Positions 24,961 to 33,418 of a stretch of DNA of 64,000 nucleotides are shown here, piece after piece (the stretch's first letter is position 1; the number at the start of each line of letters is the position of its first letter). Source of the DNA: Streptomyces sp. NBC_00568 (GTDB lineage Bacteria; Actinomycetota; Actinomycetes; Streptomycetales; Streptomycetaceae); NCBI RefSeq assembly GCF_026341855.1, contig NZ_JAPENW010000001.1, positions 5,137,001 to 5,201,000 on the forward strand, in the 5' to 3' direction. The position numbers and the translations under genes were made by a program. The notes under the pieces are model-generated. The model was not told where the DNA came from. It made no database searches and saw only the letters and a list, made by a program, of their open reading frames with translations.

Positions 24961-26103
24961 ATGCACAAGACCCTGATCGTGACGAACGACTTCCCGCCCC
25001 GCCCCGGCGGCATCCAGGCCTTTCTGCACAACATGGCGCTGCGTCTGGACCCCGGGCAACTCGTCGTCTACGCGTCGACGTGGAAGCGCGGCCGCGAGGG
25101 TGCCGAGGCGACCGCCGCGTTCGACGCCGAGCAGCCCTTCACCGTCGTACGGGACCGTACGACGATGCTGCTCCCGACGCCGGGCGCCACCCGACGGGCG
25201 GTCGGGCTGCTGCGCGAACACGGCTGTACGTCGGTGTGGTTCGGGGCCGCGGCCCCGCTCGGCCTGATGGCGCCTGCGCTGCGCAGGGCCGGCGCGCGGC
25301 GCATCGTGGCGACCACGCACGGCCACGAGGCCGGCTGGGCGCAGCTGCCCGCGGCCCGCACCCTGCTGCGCCGGATCGGTGAGTCCACCGACACGATCAC
25401 CTACCTCGGGGAGTACACGCGCTCGCGGATCGCCTCCGCGCTGACCCCCGAGGCGGCCGCGCGCATGGTCCAGCTGCCGCCCGGCGTCGACGAGGGGACC
25501 TTCCACCCCGGCTCCGGCGGCGACGAGGTCCGGGCCCGGCTCGGTCTCACCGACCGGCCGGTCGTCGTCTGCGTCTCCCGCCTGGTCCCGCGCAAGGGCC
25601 AGGACACCCTCGTGCTCGCGATGCCGCGGATCCTGGCCAAGGAGCCGGACGCGGTGCTGCTGATCGTCGGCGGCGGGCCGTACGAGAAGGAGCTGCGCAA
25701 GCTCGCGCGCGACACCGGCGTCGCCGGCTCGGTCCGGTTCACCGGGGCCGTGCCCTGGTCGGAGCTGCCCGCGCACTACGGGGCCGGGGACGTCTTCGCG
25801 ATGCCGTGCAGGACGCGCAGGGGCGGGCTCGACGTCGAGGGGCTCGGCATCGTGTACCTGGAGGCGTCGGCGACGGGCCTGCCGGTGGTGGCCGGCGACT
25901 CGGGCGGCGCGCCCGACGCCGTGCTCGACGGCGAGACGGGCTGGGTCGTGCGCGGAGGCTCCGCCGAGGAAGCGGCCGACCGCATCGTCACCCTGCTCGG
26001 CGACTCCGAACTGCGCCGCCGGATGGGCGAACGGGGCCGCGCCTGGGTCGAGGAGAAGTGGCGCTGGGACCTCCTGGCAGAACGCCTGCGCGAGCTGCTC
26101 TAG
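24961..26103 (+). CDS. GT4 glycosyltransferase, PimB'-like mannosyltransferase
   Basis: The 380-residue protein has two Rossmann domains. It begins MHKTLIVTNDFPPRPGGIQ, with the GGIQ acceptor loop, and has the donor-site EGLGIVYLEASATGLPVVAGD motif (E-x7-E), typical of PimB'. PimB' adds the second mannose of phosphatidylinositol mannosides from GDP-mannose. ATG 24961 follows TATAGAT and TAGTGT motifs closely, so the mRNA may be almost leaderless. In-frame codons upstream to 24931 are open. It sits divergent from a GT87 protein. The PimB' label rests on family resemblance. Confidence 0.88.
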   Translation: MHKTLIVTNDFPPRPGGIQAFLHNMALRLDPGQLVVYASTWKRGREGAEATAAFDAEQPFTVVRDRTTMLLPTPGATRRAVGLLREHGCTSVWFGAAAPLGLMAPALRRAGARRIVATTHGHEAGWAQLPAARTLLRRIGESTDTITYLGEYTRSRIASALTPEAAARMVQLPPGVDEGTFHPGSGGDEVRARLGLTDRPVVVCVSRLVPRKGQDTLVLAMPRILAKEPDAVLLIVGGGPYEKELRKLARDTGVAGSVRFTGAVPWSELPAHYGAGDVFAMPCRTRRGGLDVEGLGIVYLEASATGLPVVAGDSGGAPDAVLDGETGWVVRGGSAEEAADRIVTLLGDSELRRRMGERGRAWVEEKWRWDLLAERLRELL

Positions 26104-26176
26104 CGTTCACCGGGTGCGCCTACGGGGGTGCCGCTCGCGGCCCGTCGGCGCCTGCGGGCCGCCAGCGGCCGGCCGC

Positions 26177-26260
26177 GCAGTCCCCGCACCCCCAGACGGC
26201 CGGCCAGGGACGGCGCGCCCGTCAGGGGCGCGGGGAACTGCGCGAGCAACCACGACGCAC
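26177..26260. repeat. Dispersed Streptomyces intergenic repeat (GGGGCGCGGGGAACTGC type)
   Basis: GGGGCGCGGGGAACTGCGCG (26225-26244) followed by agcaaccacgacgcacc is a sequence I know to recur in intergenic regions of many Streptomyces genomes. Its inverted partner (26177-26192) makes a hairpin with a few mismatches. Role probably termination or fossil element. Confidence 0.65.
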
Positions 26261-26351
26261 CTCCCGCCCGGGAACGACCTGCACCGCCTACGGCGGCCCC
26301 CGGTGGGGCGGCCCCCGGCGGCCCCCGGAAACACCTCGACCGGGACGGAAA

Positions 26352-26388
26352 ACGGCTCGGCCCCCTCCAGTGAAGGGGGCCGAGCCGT
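26352..26388. terminator. Strong bidirectional terminator between GT4 and acyl-CoA ligase genes
   Basis: Perfect 15-bp stem ACGGCTCGGCCCCCT (26352-26366) with AGGGGGCCGAGCCGT (26374-26388), seven-base loop. It lies between convergent genes, 38 bp beyond the ligase stop. Confidence 0.9.
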
Positions 26389-26426
26389 GCAGTTCCCGGC
26401 TGGGGTGGAACCCGGTCGCTCGGGCA

Positions 26427-28223
26427 TCAGCCCCGATAGATCGCCTCGATCTCGTTGGCGTAGTCCTTCGCGACCACGTTGCGCTTCAGCTTCAGGGACG
26501 GCGTCAGGTGGCCCGACTCCTCGGTGAACTGATGGGCGAGGATGCGGAACTTGCGTACCGACTCCGCCTTGGACACCGCCGCGTTGCCGTCGTCGATCGC
26601 GTCCTGGATGGCGGCGATCAGGTCCGCGTCCTCGCTCAGCGACGCCGCGGTCGAGCCGGCCGGCTTCCCGTGCTCCTCGGCCCAGCGGACCAGGAACTCC
26701 TCGTCGACCGTGACCAGCGCGCCGACGAACGGGCGCCCGTCGCCGACGACCATGCACTCCGCGACCAGCGCGTGCGCGCGGATCCGGTCCTCGATCACGG
26801 CCGGGGCGACGTTCTTGCCGCCCGCGGTGACGATGATCTCCTTCTTGCGGCCGGTGATGCGGAGGTAGCCGTCCTCGTCGAGGGTGCCGATGTCACCGGT
26901 GTGGAACCAGCCGTCGGCCAGCGCCTCGGCGGTCGCGCCCTCGTTGTTCCAGTACTCCTTGAACAGGTGCTCGCCGTGCAGCAGCACCTCGCCGTCGTCG
27001 GCGATGCGGATCACGGAGCCGGGCAGCGGCTGGCCGACCGTGCCGATCTTCGTACGGTCCCACGGGTTGAAGGCCGTGGCCGCGCAGGACTCGGTGAGGC
27101 CGTAGCCCTCCAGGACCGTGAAGCCGATGCCGCGGAAGAAGTGGCCGAGCCGCTCGCCCAGCGGCGCGCCGCCCGAGATCGCGTACTCGCCGCGCCCGCC
27201 GAGGACGGCGCGCAGCTTGCTGTAGACGAGCTTGTCGAACGTCTTGTACTTGATCTTCAGACCGAGCGACGGGCCCGAGGGGGTGTCCAGCGCGCGGCTG
27301 TACGCGATCGCCGTGTCCGCCGCCTTGTCGAAGATCTTGCCCTTGCCGTCGGCCTGAGCCTTGGCGCGTGCCGAGTTGTAGACCTTCTCGAAGACGCGCG
27401 GCACACCGAGGATCAGCGTCGGCCGGAACGCGGCCAGCTCGTCGGTGAGGTTCTTGATGTCCGGGACACAGCCCAGCTTGATCGGCGCCATCATCGGCGC
27501 GATCTGCACGAGCCGCCCGAAGACGTGCGCGAGCGGGAGGAAGAGCAGGACGGAACACTCGCCCGTGCGGAACAGCGGGCGCAGCCGCTCCACGATGTTG
27601 CCGCACTCCGCGAAGAAGGCGCGGTGCGTGAGGACGCAGCCCTTGGGCCGGCCGGTGGTTCCGGAGGTGTAGACGATGGTCGCCGGGTCGTCCGCCTTGG
27701 CGAGCGAGCTGCGCTCCTCGACGGTGGCGTCGCTGACGTCCTTGCCCAGGCGCCCCAGCTCCTCGACGCCGCCGGCCTCGATCTGCCAGACGTGCTTGAG
27801 GGCGGGCAGCCGGTCGCGCACCGACTCGACGGAGGCCGCGTGCGTGCTCAGCTCCACGATGCATGCGGTCGCACCGGAGTCGCCGAGGATCCACTGGACC
27901 TGCTCGGCGGAGCTGGTCTCGTACACCGGCACGGTGACGGCGCCGGCGCTCCAGATCGCGAAGTCGAGCAGCGTCCACTCGTAGCGGGTACGGGACATCA
28001 GGCCGACCCGGTCACCGGGCTGCACGCCCGAGGCGATCAGGCCCTTGGCCGCGGCACGCACCTCGGCGAGGAAGGTGGTGGCGCTGACGTCCGTCCACGT
28101 GCCGCCCACCTTGCGGGCGATGACGGCCACGTCGGGATGCTGCGCGGCGTTTCTACGGACGATATCGGTGAGATTTCCGTCCGCAGGGACCTCGTACAAA
28201 GCCGGAAGGCTGAACTCGCGCAA
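26427..28223 (-). CDS. Long-chain fatty-acid-CoA ligase (AMP-forming)
   Basis: The 598-residue adenylating enzyme makes acyl-CoA from a free fatty acid, ATP and CoA. Motifs are the P-loop-like TIVYTSGTTGRPKG (about 190), the YGLTESCA motif, WFHTGDIG, and the C-terminal GRKKEIIVTAGGKNVAP hinge. Length and order fit FadD15-type long-chain ligases. It is divergent from a metallophosphoesterase. The intergenic region contains the inverted half-sites GTACTCA and TGAGTAC. The ATG at 28223 gives a normal N-terminus. Confidence 0.95.
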   Translation of the reverse strand: MREFSLPALYEVPADGNLTDIVRRNAAQHPDVAVIARKVGGTWTDVSATTFLAEVRAAAKGLIASGVQPGDRVGLMSRTRYEWTLLDFAIWSAGAVTVPVYETSSAEQVQWILGDSGATACIVELSTHAASVESVRDRLPALKHVWQIEAGGVEELGRLGKDVSDATVEERSSLAKADDPATIVYTSGTTGRPKGCVLTHRAFFAECGNIVERLRPLFRTGECSVLLFLPLAHVFGRLVQIAPMMAPIKLGCVPDIKNLTDELAAFRPTLILGVPRVFEKVYNSARAKAQADGKGKIFDKAADTAIAYSRALDTPSGPSLGLKIKYKTFDKLVYSKLRAVLGGRGEYAISGGAPLGERLGHFFRGIGFTVLEGYGLTESCAATAFNPWDRTKIGTVGQPLPGSVIRIADDGEVLLHGEHLFKEYWNNEGATAEALADGWFHTGDIGTLDEDGYLRITGRKKEIIVTAGGKNVAPAVIEDRIRAHALVAECMVVGDGRPFVGALVTVDEEFLVRWAEEHGKPAGSTAASLSEDADLIAAIQDAIDDGNAAVSKAESVRKFRILAHQFTEESGHLTPSLKLKRNVVAKDYANEIEAIYRG

Positions 28224-28296
28224 GACTGCTGCTCCTCATAGGGCGCCGACGCCACGACTCTGTGTGATGCGACGGTGCGGTCCAAGGCTCGGGCAG

Positions 28297-28331
28297 GTAC
28301 TCAAGAGATCACTTGTTGAATTCCTGAGTAC
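28297..28331. promoter_or_regulatory. Inverted half-sites GTACTCA-N21-TGAGTAC in a divergent promoter region
   Basis: GTACTCA (28297-28303) and TGAGTAC (28325-28331) are perfect inverses 21 bases apart, between the acyl-CoA ligase and phosphoesterase genes. The same half-sites make up the reported MacR operator, but there they point the other way and lie close together. Meaning uncertain. Confidence 0.4.
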
Positions 28332-28519
28332 GACTGGACTGCCCGGACGTTACCCGTCGGTATGGCTTCTTCGACAGGGGGTCCCGACGAGATGTTCTAT
28401 GCGTCACACGTGTTGGCGTTCCTTCGCGCACAGTAGTCCACCCCCTTCCTGACTAGCCAGTAATCGCAGGTCCGGCCGCCTCTGTTCACGTTTGCCGCAC
28501 AGGCCTACGCTTGATCGTC

Positions 28520-29317
28520 ATGGCATCCACACCGGTCGGTAATCCGCGGACGCGCGTTCATGTGGTCAGTGACGTGCACGGCAACGCCCGGGACCTGGCC
28601 CGCGCGGGCGACGGCGCCGACGCCCTCATCTGCCTCGGTGACCTGGTCCTCTTCCTCGACTACGCCGACCACGCGCGCGGCATCTTCCCGGATCTGTTCG
28701 GCGTGGAGAACGCCGACCGCATCGTCGAGCTGCGCACCGCCCGCCGCTTCGAGGAGGCGCGCGCGTTCGGCGCCCGGCTGTGGGCGGGCATCGGCACCGA
28801 CCGGGCCGCCGCCATCGAGAAGGCGGTACGCAAGCAGTACGCCGAGATGTTCGCCGCGTTCCCCGCGCCGACGTACGCGACCTACGGCAATGTCGACATG
28901 CCGGCCCTGTGGTCCGAGTACGCCGGGCCCGGCACCACCGTCCTCGACGGCGAGCGGGTCGAGATCGGCGGCCGGGTCTTCGGCTTCGTCGGCGGGGGTC
29001 TGAGGACGCCGATGCGGACGCCGTACGAGATCAGCGACGAGGAGTACGCGGCCAAGATCGAGGCCGTCGGTGAGGTCGACGTGCTGTGCACGCACATCCC
29101 GCCGGAGGTGCCGGAGCTGGTGTACGACACCGTGGCGCGCCGCTTCGAGCGCGGTTCCCGCGCGCTGCTGGACGCGATCCGGCGTACGCGCCCCCGGTAC
29201 GCGCTCTTCGGTCACGTCCACCAGCCCCTTGTCCGCAGGATGCGCGTCGGGGCGACGGAATGCGTGAATGTGGGGCACTTCGCGGGGTCGGGCCGGCCCT
29301 GGGTACTGGAGTGGTGA
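28520..29317 (+). CDS. Calcineurin-like metallophosphoesterase
   Basis: The 265-residue protein has the metal-site blocks of the family: VSDVHGN (D-x-H), CLGDLV (G-D), a YGNVD block (G-N-x-D), CTHIPPE (H) and GHVHQP (G-H-x-H). It should hydrolyse a phospho-mono- or diester using two metals. The substrate is unknown. ATG 28520 is preferred over TTG 28511. The promoter gap toward the divergent acyl-CoA ligase is about 290 bp. Confidence 0.9.
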   Translation: MASTPVGNPRTRVHVVSDVHGNARDLARAGDGADALICLGDLVLFLDYADHARGIFPDLFGVENADRIVELRTARRFEEARAFGARLWAGIGTDRAAAIEKAVRKQYAEMFAAFPAPTYATYGNVDMPALWSEYAGPGTTVLDGERVEIGGRVFGFVGGGLRTPMRTPYEISDEEYAAKIEAVGEVDVLCTHIPPEVPELVYDTVARRFERGSRALLDAIRRTRPRYALFGHVHQPLVRRMRVGATECVNVGHFAGSGRPWVLEW

Positions 29318-29441
29318 GCCGGCGGCGGCGCTGAACGGCAGGTGGGGTGACAGCGCCCGTGGTCGTGCGCGGTAGCCTTCACGCTGCACACACGTGCGCA
29401 CCGACCTCCCTCACCGGACCGCATCTGGAGGAGCCACCGCG

Positions 29442-29879
29442 ATGGCGGAACACACCAGTTCGAGCATCACGATCGAGGCGGCACCGGCTGACGTCATGGC
29501 GGTGATCGCCGACTTCGCCCGCTACCCGGACTGGACGGGTGAGGTGAAGGAGGCGGAGGTGCTCGGGACGGACGAGCGGGGCCGCGCCGAGCAGGTCCGC
29601 CTCGTCATGGACGCCGGCGCCATCAAGGACGACCAGACCCTCGGTTACACCTGGACCGGCGACCACGAGGTCTCCTGGACCCTGGTCAAGTCCCAGATGC
29701 TCCGCTCCCTGGACGGCTCCTACATCCTCAAGGCCGCGGGCGACGGCACCGAGGTCACCTACCGGCTGACCGTCGACGTCAAGATCCCGATGCTCGGCAT
29801 GATCAAGCGCAAGGCCGAGAAGGTCATCATCGACCGTGCCCTGGCAGGCCTGAAGAAGCGCGTCGAGGAGACGGTCTAA
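29442..29879 (+). CDS. SRPBCC (START-like) family protein, polyketide-cyclase/COQ10 type
   Basis: The 145-residue protein matches the SRPBCC fold: an N-terminal strand (SSSITIEAAPADVMAVIADFARYPDWTG) and a long C-terminal helix (ALAGLKKRVEETV). It forms a hydrophobic cavity and may bind a lipid or aromatic ligand. The ATG at 29442 has GGAGGAG upstream. It is about 125 bp after the phosphoesterase, with no sign of a pathway. Specific ligand unknown. Confidence 0.85.
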   Translation: MAEHTSSSITIEAAPADVMAVIADFARYPDWTGEVKEAEVLGTDERGRAEQVRLVMDAGAIKDDQTLGYTWTGDHEVSWTLVKSQMLRSLDGSYILKAAGDGTEVTYRLTVDVKIPMLGMIKRKAEKVIIDRALAGLKKRVEETV

Positions 29880-29994
29880 CCCCTCACCGGCACCCGCCCC
29901 CACCCCTGGGCGGCCCGCGCCTCACCCTGGCGAGCCCCAAAAGGCCCCCCGCCAGACCCTCAACCTTCTTTCGCCCCCTCCGCCCCTACCCGTC

Positions 29995-30085
29995 CCGTAC
30001 CTGGGGCTCCGCCCCAGACCCCGCTCCTCAAACGCCGGAGGGGCTGAATTTTCCCCGGCCGGGACTGAAACCGGAGGGGCTGGAT
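29995..30085. repeat. Dispersed Streptomyces repeat (GGGGCTCCGCCCCAGACCCC type), two copies
   Basis: CTGGGGCTCCGCCCCAGACC (30001-30020) and following ccgctcctcaaacgccggaggggctga is one of the commonest intergenic repeats in Streptomyces. The tail gccggaggggctga recurs in degenerate form near 30070 (accggaggggctgga). It contains a short perfect hairpin and may act as a transcription-end or spacer element. Confidence 0.75.
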
Positions 30086-30123
30086 CTTCGCCACGTACGA
30101 CCCGCAGCCGGGATCCGGCGGGA

Positions 30124-30240
30124 GGGGCCGTGCCGGTACATCCCTGATGTCCGTCGCTTACGTTCGGATCGAGCAGCGGTTCGCGTCAGAACTGACGTCT
30201 GATCCAGCGGCGACGGACTGGGATGTACCGGCACGGCCCC
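30124..30240. repeat. 117-bp palindromic element with 21-bp perfect terminal inverted repeats
   Basis: Arms 30124-30144 and 30220-30240 are perfect 21-bp inverses (GGGGCCGTGCCGGTACATCC, then C). An inner pair GTCCGTCGC (30149-30157) with GCGACGGAC (30210-30218) and smaller GGATC/GATCC and GTCAG/CTGAC pairs continue the symmetry. It looks like a miniature inverted-repeat element or a structured RNA. Confidence 0.8.
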
Positions 30241-30375
30241 GACCCACCCACCGGACCGGCACCGAGGCGAGCACGAGCACGAGCGCGCACCCGGCCCCCG
30301 GGCGGCACCCGGACCCCCGGGTGACGAGGTAGCGCGGTCCGTCCCCGCGGCGGAGCACCGGTAGCGTTCACCCCC

Positions 30376-31545
30376 ATGCGCACCATCCTGATCACCGGCC
30401 AAGGCGGCACCGGCCGTACCACCGTCGCCGCGGCCACCGCGCTGCAGGCGGCCCGCGAGGGCACCCGCACCCTGGTGCTCACCGCCGACCGCACCGACAC
30501 CCTCGGTGCCGTCCTCGGCGTCCCCACCGGCCCGGACCCCGTCGAGGCCGCCCCCGGTCTGACGGCCTGGCGCCCCGACGCCGCCGCCCGATTCCGCGAC
30601 GACCTCACCGCGTTCCAGCGTCGCGCCACCACCGCCCTCGACCTCCTCGGCGCCTCCCGACTGGACGCCGAGGAAGTCACCCCGCTCCCCGGCGCCGAGG
30701 AACTCGCCCTGCTGCGCGCCCTGCGCGACGCCGCGCTGTCGGAGACGTACGGCCTGCTCGTCGTGGACCTCCCCCCGGCCCCCCAGGCCCTCGCGCTCCT
30801 CGCCCTGCCCGAGGAACTCCGCCGCTACCTGCGCCGCCTGCTCCCGCCGGAACGCCAGGCGGCCCGCGCCCTGCGCCCCGTCCTCGGCCGGCTCGCGGGC
30901 GTGCCCATGCCCGCCGAGTGGCTGTACGAGACGGCGGCGCGCTGGGACCTCGAGCTGGCCGCCGTGCAGGCCGTCGTCGAGGACCGCGCCACGACCGTAA
31001 GGCTGGTCGCCGAGCCGGGACCGGCCGGCGCGGACGCCGTCCGTACCGCCGCCACCGCCCTCGCCCTGCGCGGCCTGCCCGTCGACAGTCTGGTCGCGAG
31101 CCGGGTGCTGCCCGGCGCCACCAACGACGCCTGGCTGGCGGCCCTCGCGGCCCAGCAGCGCAAGGCGCTGGACGAGTGGCAGGAGACGTACGACCTGCAC
31201 GAGGTCCCGCACCGCGGCCACGACCCGCGCGGCACCGACGACCTCGCCGCGCTTCCCGTGCCCGGCGTCAACACCGCGCCCACCCCCGTCGAGTGGCCCG
31301 TCACCGACCACCTCGCCGACGACGGCGTGCTCGTCTGGCACATTCCGCTGCCCGGCGCGATACGCGACGAACTCGACCTCATCCGGCGCGGAGACGAACT
31401 CGTCGTCACCGTCGGCCAGTTCCGCAGGATCGTCCCGCTCCCCTCGGCGCTGCGCCGCTGCACGGTGGCGGGCGCGGCACTGCGCGAGGGCGAGCTGCGT
31501 ATCCGGTTCACGCCCGATCCCGGGCTGTGGCCGCGCGAGAACTGA
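30376..31545 (+). CDS. ArsA/Get3-like P-loop ATPase
   Basis: The 389-residue protein starts MRTILITGQGGTGRTTVAAA, the deviant Walker A of the ArsA/Get3 family, and has the switch region LLVVDLPPAPQALALL in place of DTAPTGHTLRL. ArsA proteins move metalloids or membrane proteins; actinobacterial ones lack an arsB partner and have unknown roles. It is followed 93 bp later by a DUF gene and then glkA on the same strand. The signature Lys of the P-loop is Arg in this copy (GGTGRTT), which deserves a check. Confidence 0.85.
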   Translation: MRTILITGQGGTGRTTVAAATALQAAREGTRTLVLTADRTDTLGAVLGVPTGPDPVEAAPGLTAWRPDAAARFRDDLTAFQRRATTALDLLGASRLDAEEVTPLPGAEELALLRALRDAALSETYGLLVVDLPPAPQALALLALPEELRRYLRRLLPPERQAARALRPVLGRLAGVPMPAEWLYETAARWDLELAAVQAVVEDRATTVRLVAEPGPAGADAVRTAATALALRGLPVDSLVASRVLPGATNDAWLAALAAQQRKALDEWQETYDLHEVPHRGHDPRGTDDLAALPVPGVNTAPTPVEWPVTDHLADDGVLVWHIPLPGAIRDELDLIRRGDELVVTVGQFRRIVPLPSALRRCTVAGAALREGELRIRFTPDPGLWPREN

Positions 31546-31638
31546 CCGCATCGCGACAAGGGGCACCGGAGACGGTGAACGGGATACCCCCGTTCGGGTA
31601 ACGTCGAAGGCACGAAGAACGCTAGGCAGGAGTCCGCC

Positions 31639-32124
31639 ATGAGCGAAGAGCGCCCCACATCCGACGCCGCTCAGGAGGAGACGGCCGACGAGGTGCGCGT
31701 CGAAGAGTCGCACGCCACCGACGACGACGCGTGGGCGACGGCCTGTGCCGAGGACCTCGCGCAGGAGAAGGCCCGCCGCCGCGCCCAGCACGGCCCGCCG
31801 CCGGGCTCGGCCGCCGAGGAACTGCGCAAACTCGTCGACGCCGTCGCCGACAAACTCTCCGGGCTCCAGTCCCCGCTGTTCGGCGCGGTCGCCTCCGGCA
31901 CCGCCCAGCAGATGGTCAGCCAGGTCGTGCAGCAGGCCAAGGCCGCCGTCGAACCGGTGATGGAGCGCAACCCGGAGGTCTTCGACCACCTCGCGGCCGC
32001 GGGCACCGAACTGCTCGCCGCCTACCGCTCGGCCGTCGAGAACCAGGAGCGCCGCTGGACCACCCGGGGCACGGGATCCCCCGACGGGGAACCCGGTCCA
32101 GGCGAACACATCGACCTGGACTAA
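31639..32124 (+). CDS. Conserved actinobacterial protein, probably DUF5304
   Basis: The 161-residue protein has an acidic N-terminus (about 1-35), a helical middle with DAWATACAEDLAQEKARRRAQHG, and an amphipathic helix region (about 60-135). I recognise it as the DUF5304 family found before glkA in Streptomyces. It has no membrane helix or catalytic motif. RBS GCAGGAG precedes the ATG. It sits 54 bp before glkA and may be co-transcribed. Function unknown; the family number is from memory. Confidence 0.7.
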   Translation: MSEERPTSDAAQEETADEVRVEESHATDDDAWATACAEDLAQEKARRRAQHGPPPGSAAEELRKLVDAVADKLSGLQSPLFGAVASGTAQQMVSQVVQQAKAAVEPVMERNPEVFDHLAAAGTELLAAYRSAVENQERRWTTRGTGSPDGEPGPGEHIDLD

Positions 32125-32178
32125 TCGCCCCTCGGGTACGGTTGGCCGTAGCGGGGCTCGACCGAAACTGAGGGATTC

Positions 32179-33132
32179 ATGGGACTCACCATCGGCGTCG
32201 ATATCGGCGGCACGAAGATCGCGGCCGGTGTGGTCGACGAGGAAGGCAACATCCTCTCGACGCACAAGGTGCCGACCCCGACCACGTCGCAGGCCATTAT
32301 TGACGCCATCGCCTCGGCCGTGGAGGGCGCGCGCGCCGGTCACGACATCGTGGGTGTCGGTATCGGTGCCGCCGGATACGTGAACCGCCAGCGCTCGACG
32401 GTGTATTTCGCGCCGAACATCGACTGGCGCAACGAGCCGCTCAAGGCCGAGGTCGAGCAGCGTGTCGGTCTGCCGGTCGTCGTGGAGAACGACGCGAACG
32501 CGGCCGCCTGGGGCGAGTACAAGTTCGGCGCGGGCAAGGGCCACCGCAACGTCATCTGCATCACCCTGGGCACGGGCCTCGGCGGCGGCATCATCATCGG
32601 CAACAAGCTGCGCCGCGGCCACTTCGGCGTGGCCGCGGAGTTCGGTCACATCCGGATGGTGCCGGACGGTCTGCTGTGCGGCTGCGGCTCGCAGGGCTGC
32701 TGGGAGCAGTACGCCTCCGGGCGCGCCCTCGTCCGCTACGCCAAGCAGCGGGCCAACGCGACCCCGGAAGCCGCGGAGGTCCTGCTGGGCCTCGGTGACG
32801 GCACCCCCGATGGCATCGAGGGCAAGCACATCTCCATGGCCGCCCGCCAGGGCGACCACGTCGCGGTGGACTCCTACCGCGAGCTGGCCCGCTGGGCCGG
32901 CGCGGGTCTGGCCGACCTCGCCTCGCTGTTCGACCCGTCCGCCTTCATCGTCGGCGGCGGCCTCTCGGACGAGGGCGAACTGGTCCTCGACCCGATCCGT
33001 AAGTCGTACAAGCGCTGGCTGGTCGGCGGCAACTGGCGCCCGGTCGCCGATGTGATCGCCGCCCAGCTGGGCAACAAGGCGGGTCTCGTCGGAGCGGCGG
33101 ACCTGGCCCGGGAGCCCGACCCGATCATGTAG
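32179..33132 (+). CDS. glkA: Glucokinase, ROK family
   Basis: The 317-residue ATP-dependent glucokinase starts with the phosphate loop IGVDIGGTKIAAG, has the catalytic Asp in ENDANAAAWGE, and the ROK zinc motif CGCGSQGCWE. This is the Streptomyces GlkA that also takes part in glucose repression. It matches the expected neighbours (DUF gene, EEP phosphatase). ATG 32179 has GAGGG upstream. Confidence 0.96.
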   Translation: MGLTIGVDIGGTKIAAGVVDEEGNILSTHKVPTPTTSQAIIDAIASAVEGARAGHDIVGVGIGAAGYVNRQRSTVYFAPNIDWRNEPLKAEVEQRVGLPVVVENDANAAAWGEYKFGAGKGHRNVICITLGTGLGGGIIIGNKLRRGHFGVAAEFGHIRMVPDGLLCGCGSQGCWEQYASGRALVRYAKQRANATPEAAEVLLGLGDGTPDGIEGKHISMAARQGDHVAVDSYRELARWAGAGLADLASLFDPSAFIVGGGLSDEGELVLDPIRKSYKRWLVGGNWRPVADVIAAQLGNKAGLVGAADLAREPDPIM

Positions 33133-33331
33133 CGCACGCACCCCTGTCGCACGGCAGCGCCCGTCGCACCCCCACGGGACGGCGGGCGCCGCCGTATCCG
33201 GCCTCACCCGATCGAGTGACCGTCGGAGCCACCAGACGCCCGGCTGCACAGGCTCGGGGCGCCCCCGCACAGGGGCAGGGACGGAACCGACCGCGCCCAG
33301 GCACGGCGTACGCGGGCGCCGGGAGGGGGGC

Positions 33332-33350
33332 CGCCCGCCAACGGCGGGCG
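33332..33350. terminator. Hairpin in the gap after glkA
   Basis: Perfect stem CGCCCGCC-aac-GGCGGGCG (33332-33350). It is in a 286-bp gap between glkA and the next same-strand gene, where no other gene was seen. Confidence 0.5.
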
Positions 33351-33418
33351 TGATGCACCCGGAGTCGGAGCGGCCCTTCGCCCCTTCCGGAAGGCTCTCG
33401 GCGCGTATCTTGATCGCC

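Larger units (their letters stand above)
26104..26426. other. 323-bp intergenic region with a dispersed Streptomyces repeat and a strong terminator
   Basis: No gene is supported. It holds a large imperfect hairpin (arms 26177-26192 and 26225-26241) within a sequence resembling the dispersed Streptomyces element around ggggcgcggggaactgcgcga. After it come Pro/Gly-like low-complexity GC tracts, and then a perfect terminator next to the acyl-CoA ligase stop. Confidence 0.7.
29880..30375. other. 496-bp intergenic region with two repeat elements
   Basis: No convincing gene. It contains the dispersed Streptomyces repeat ggggctccgccccagaccccgc (29995-30050), a partial second copy (30058-30085), and a large palindrome (30124-30240). 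A 61-codon ORF (30147-30332) lies across the palindrome but has low-complexity composition and no ribosome site. Confidence 0.75.

Noticed and set aside
30147..30332. 61-codon plus-strand ORF inside the palindrome at 30 kb
   Set aside because: No ribosome site, low-complexity tail and it is simply the inside of an inverted repeat.
33133..33418. Possible small gene in the glkA-EEP gap
   Set aside because: Frames are Arg/Pro/Gly-rich with no ribosome site; only a hairpin is supportable.
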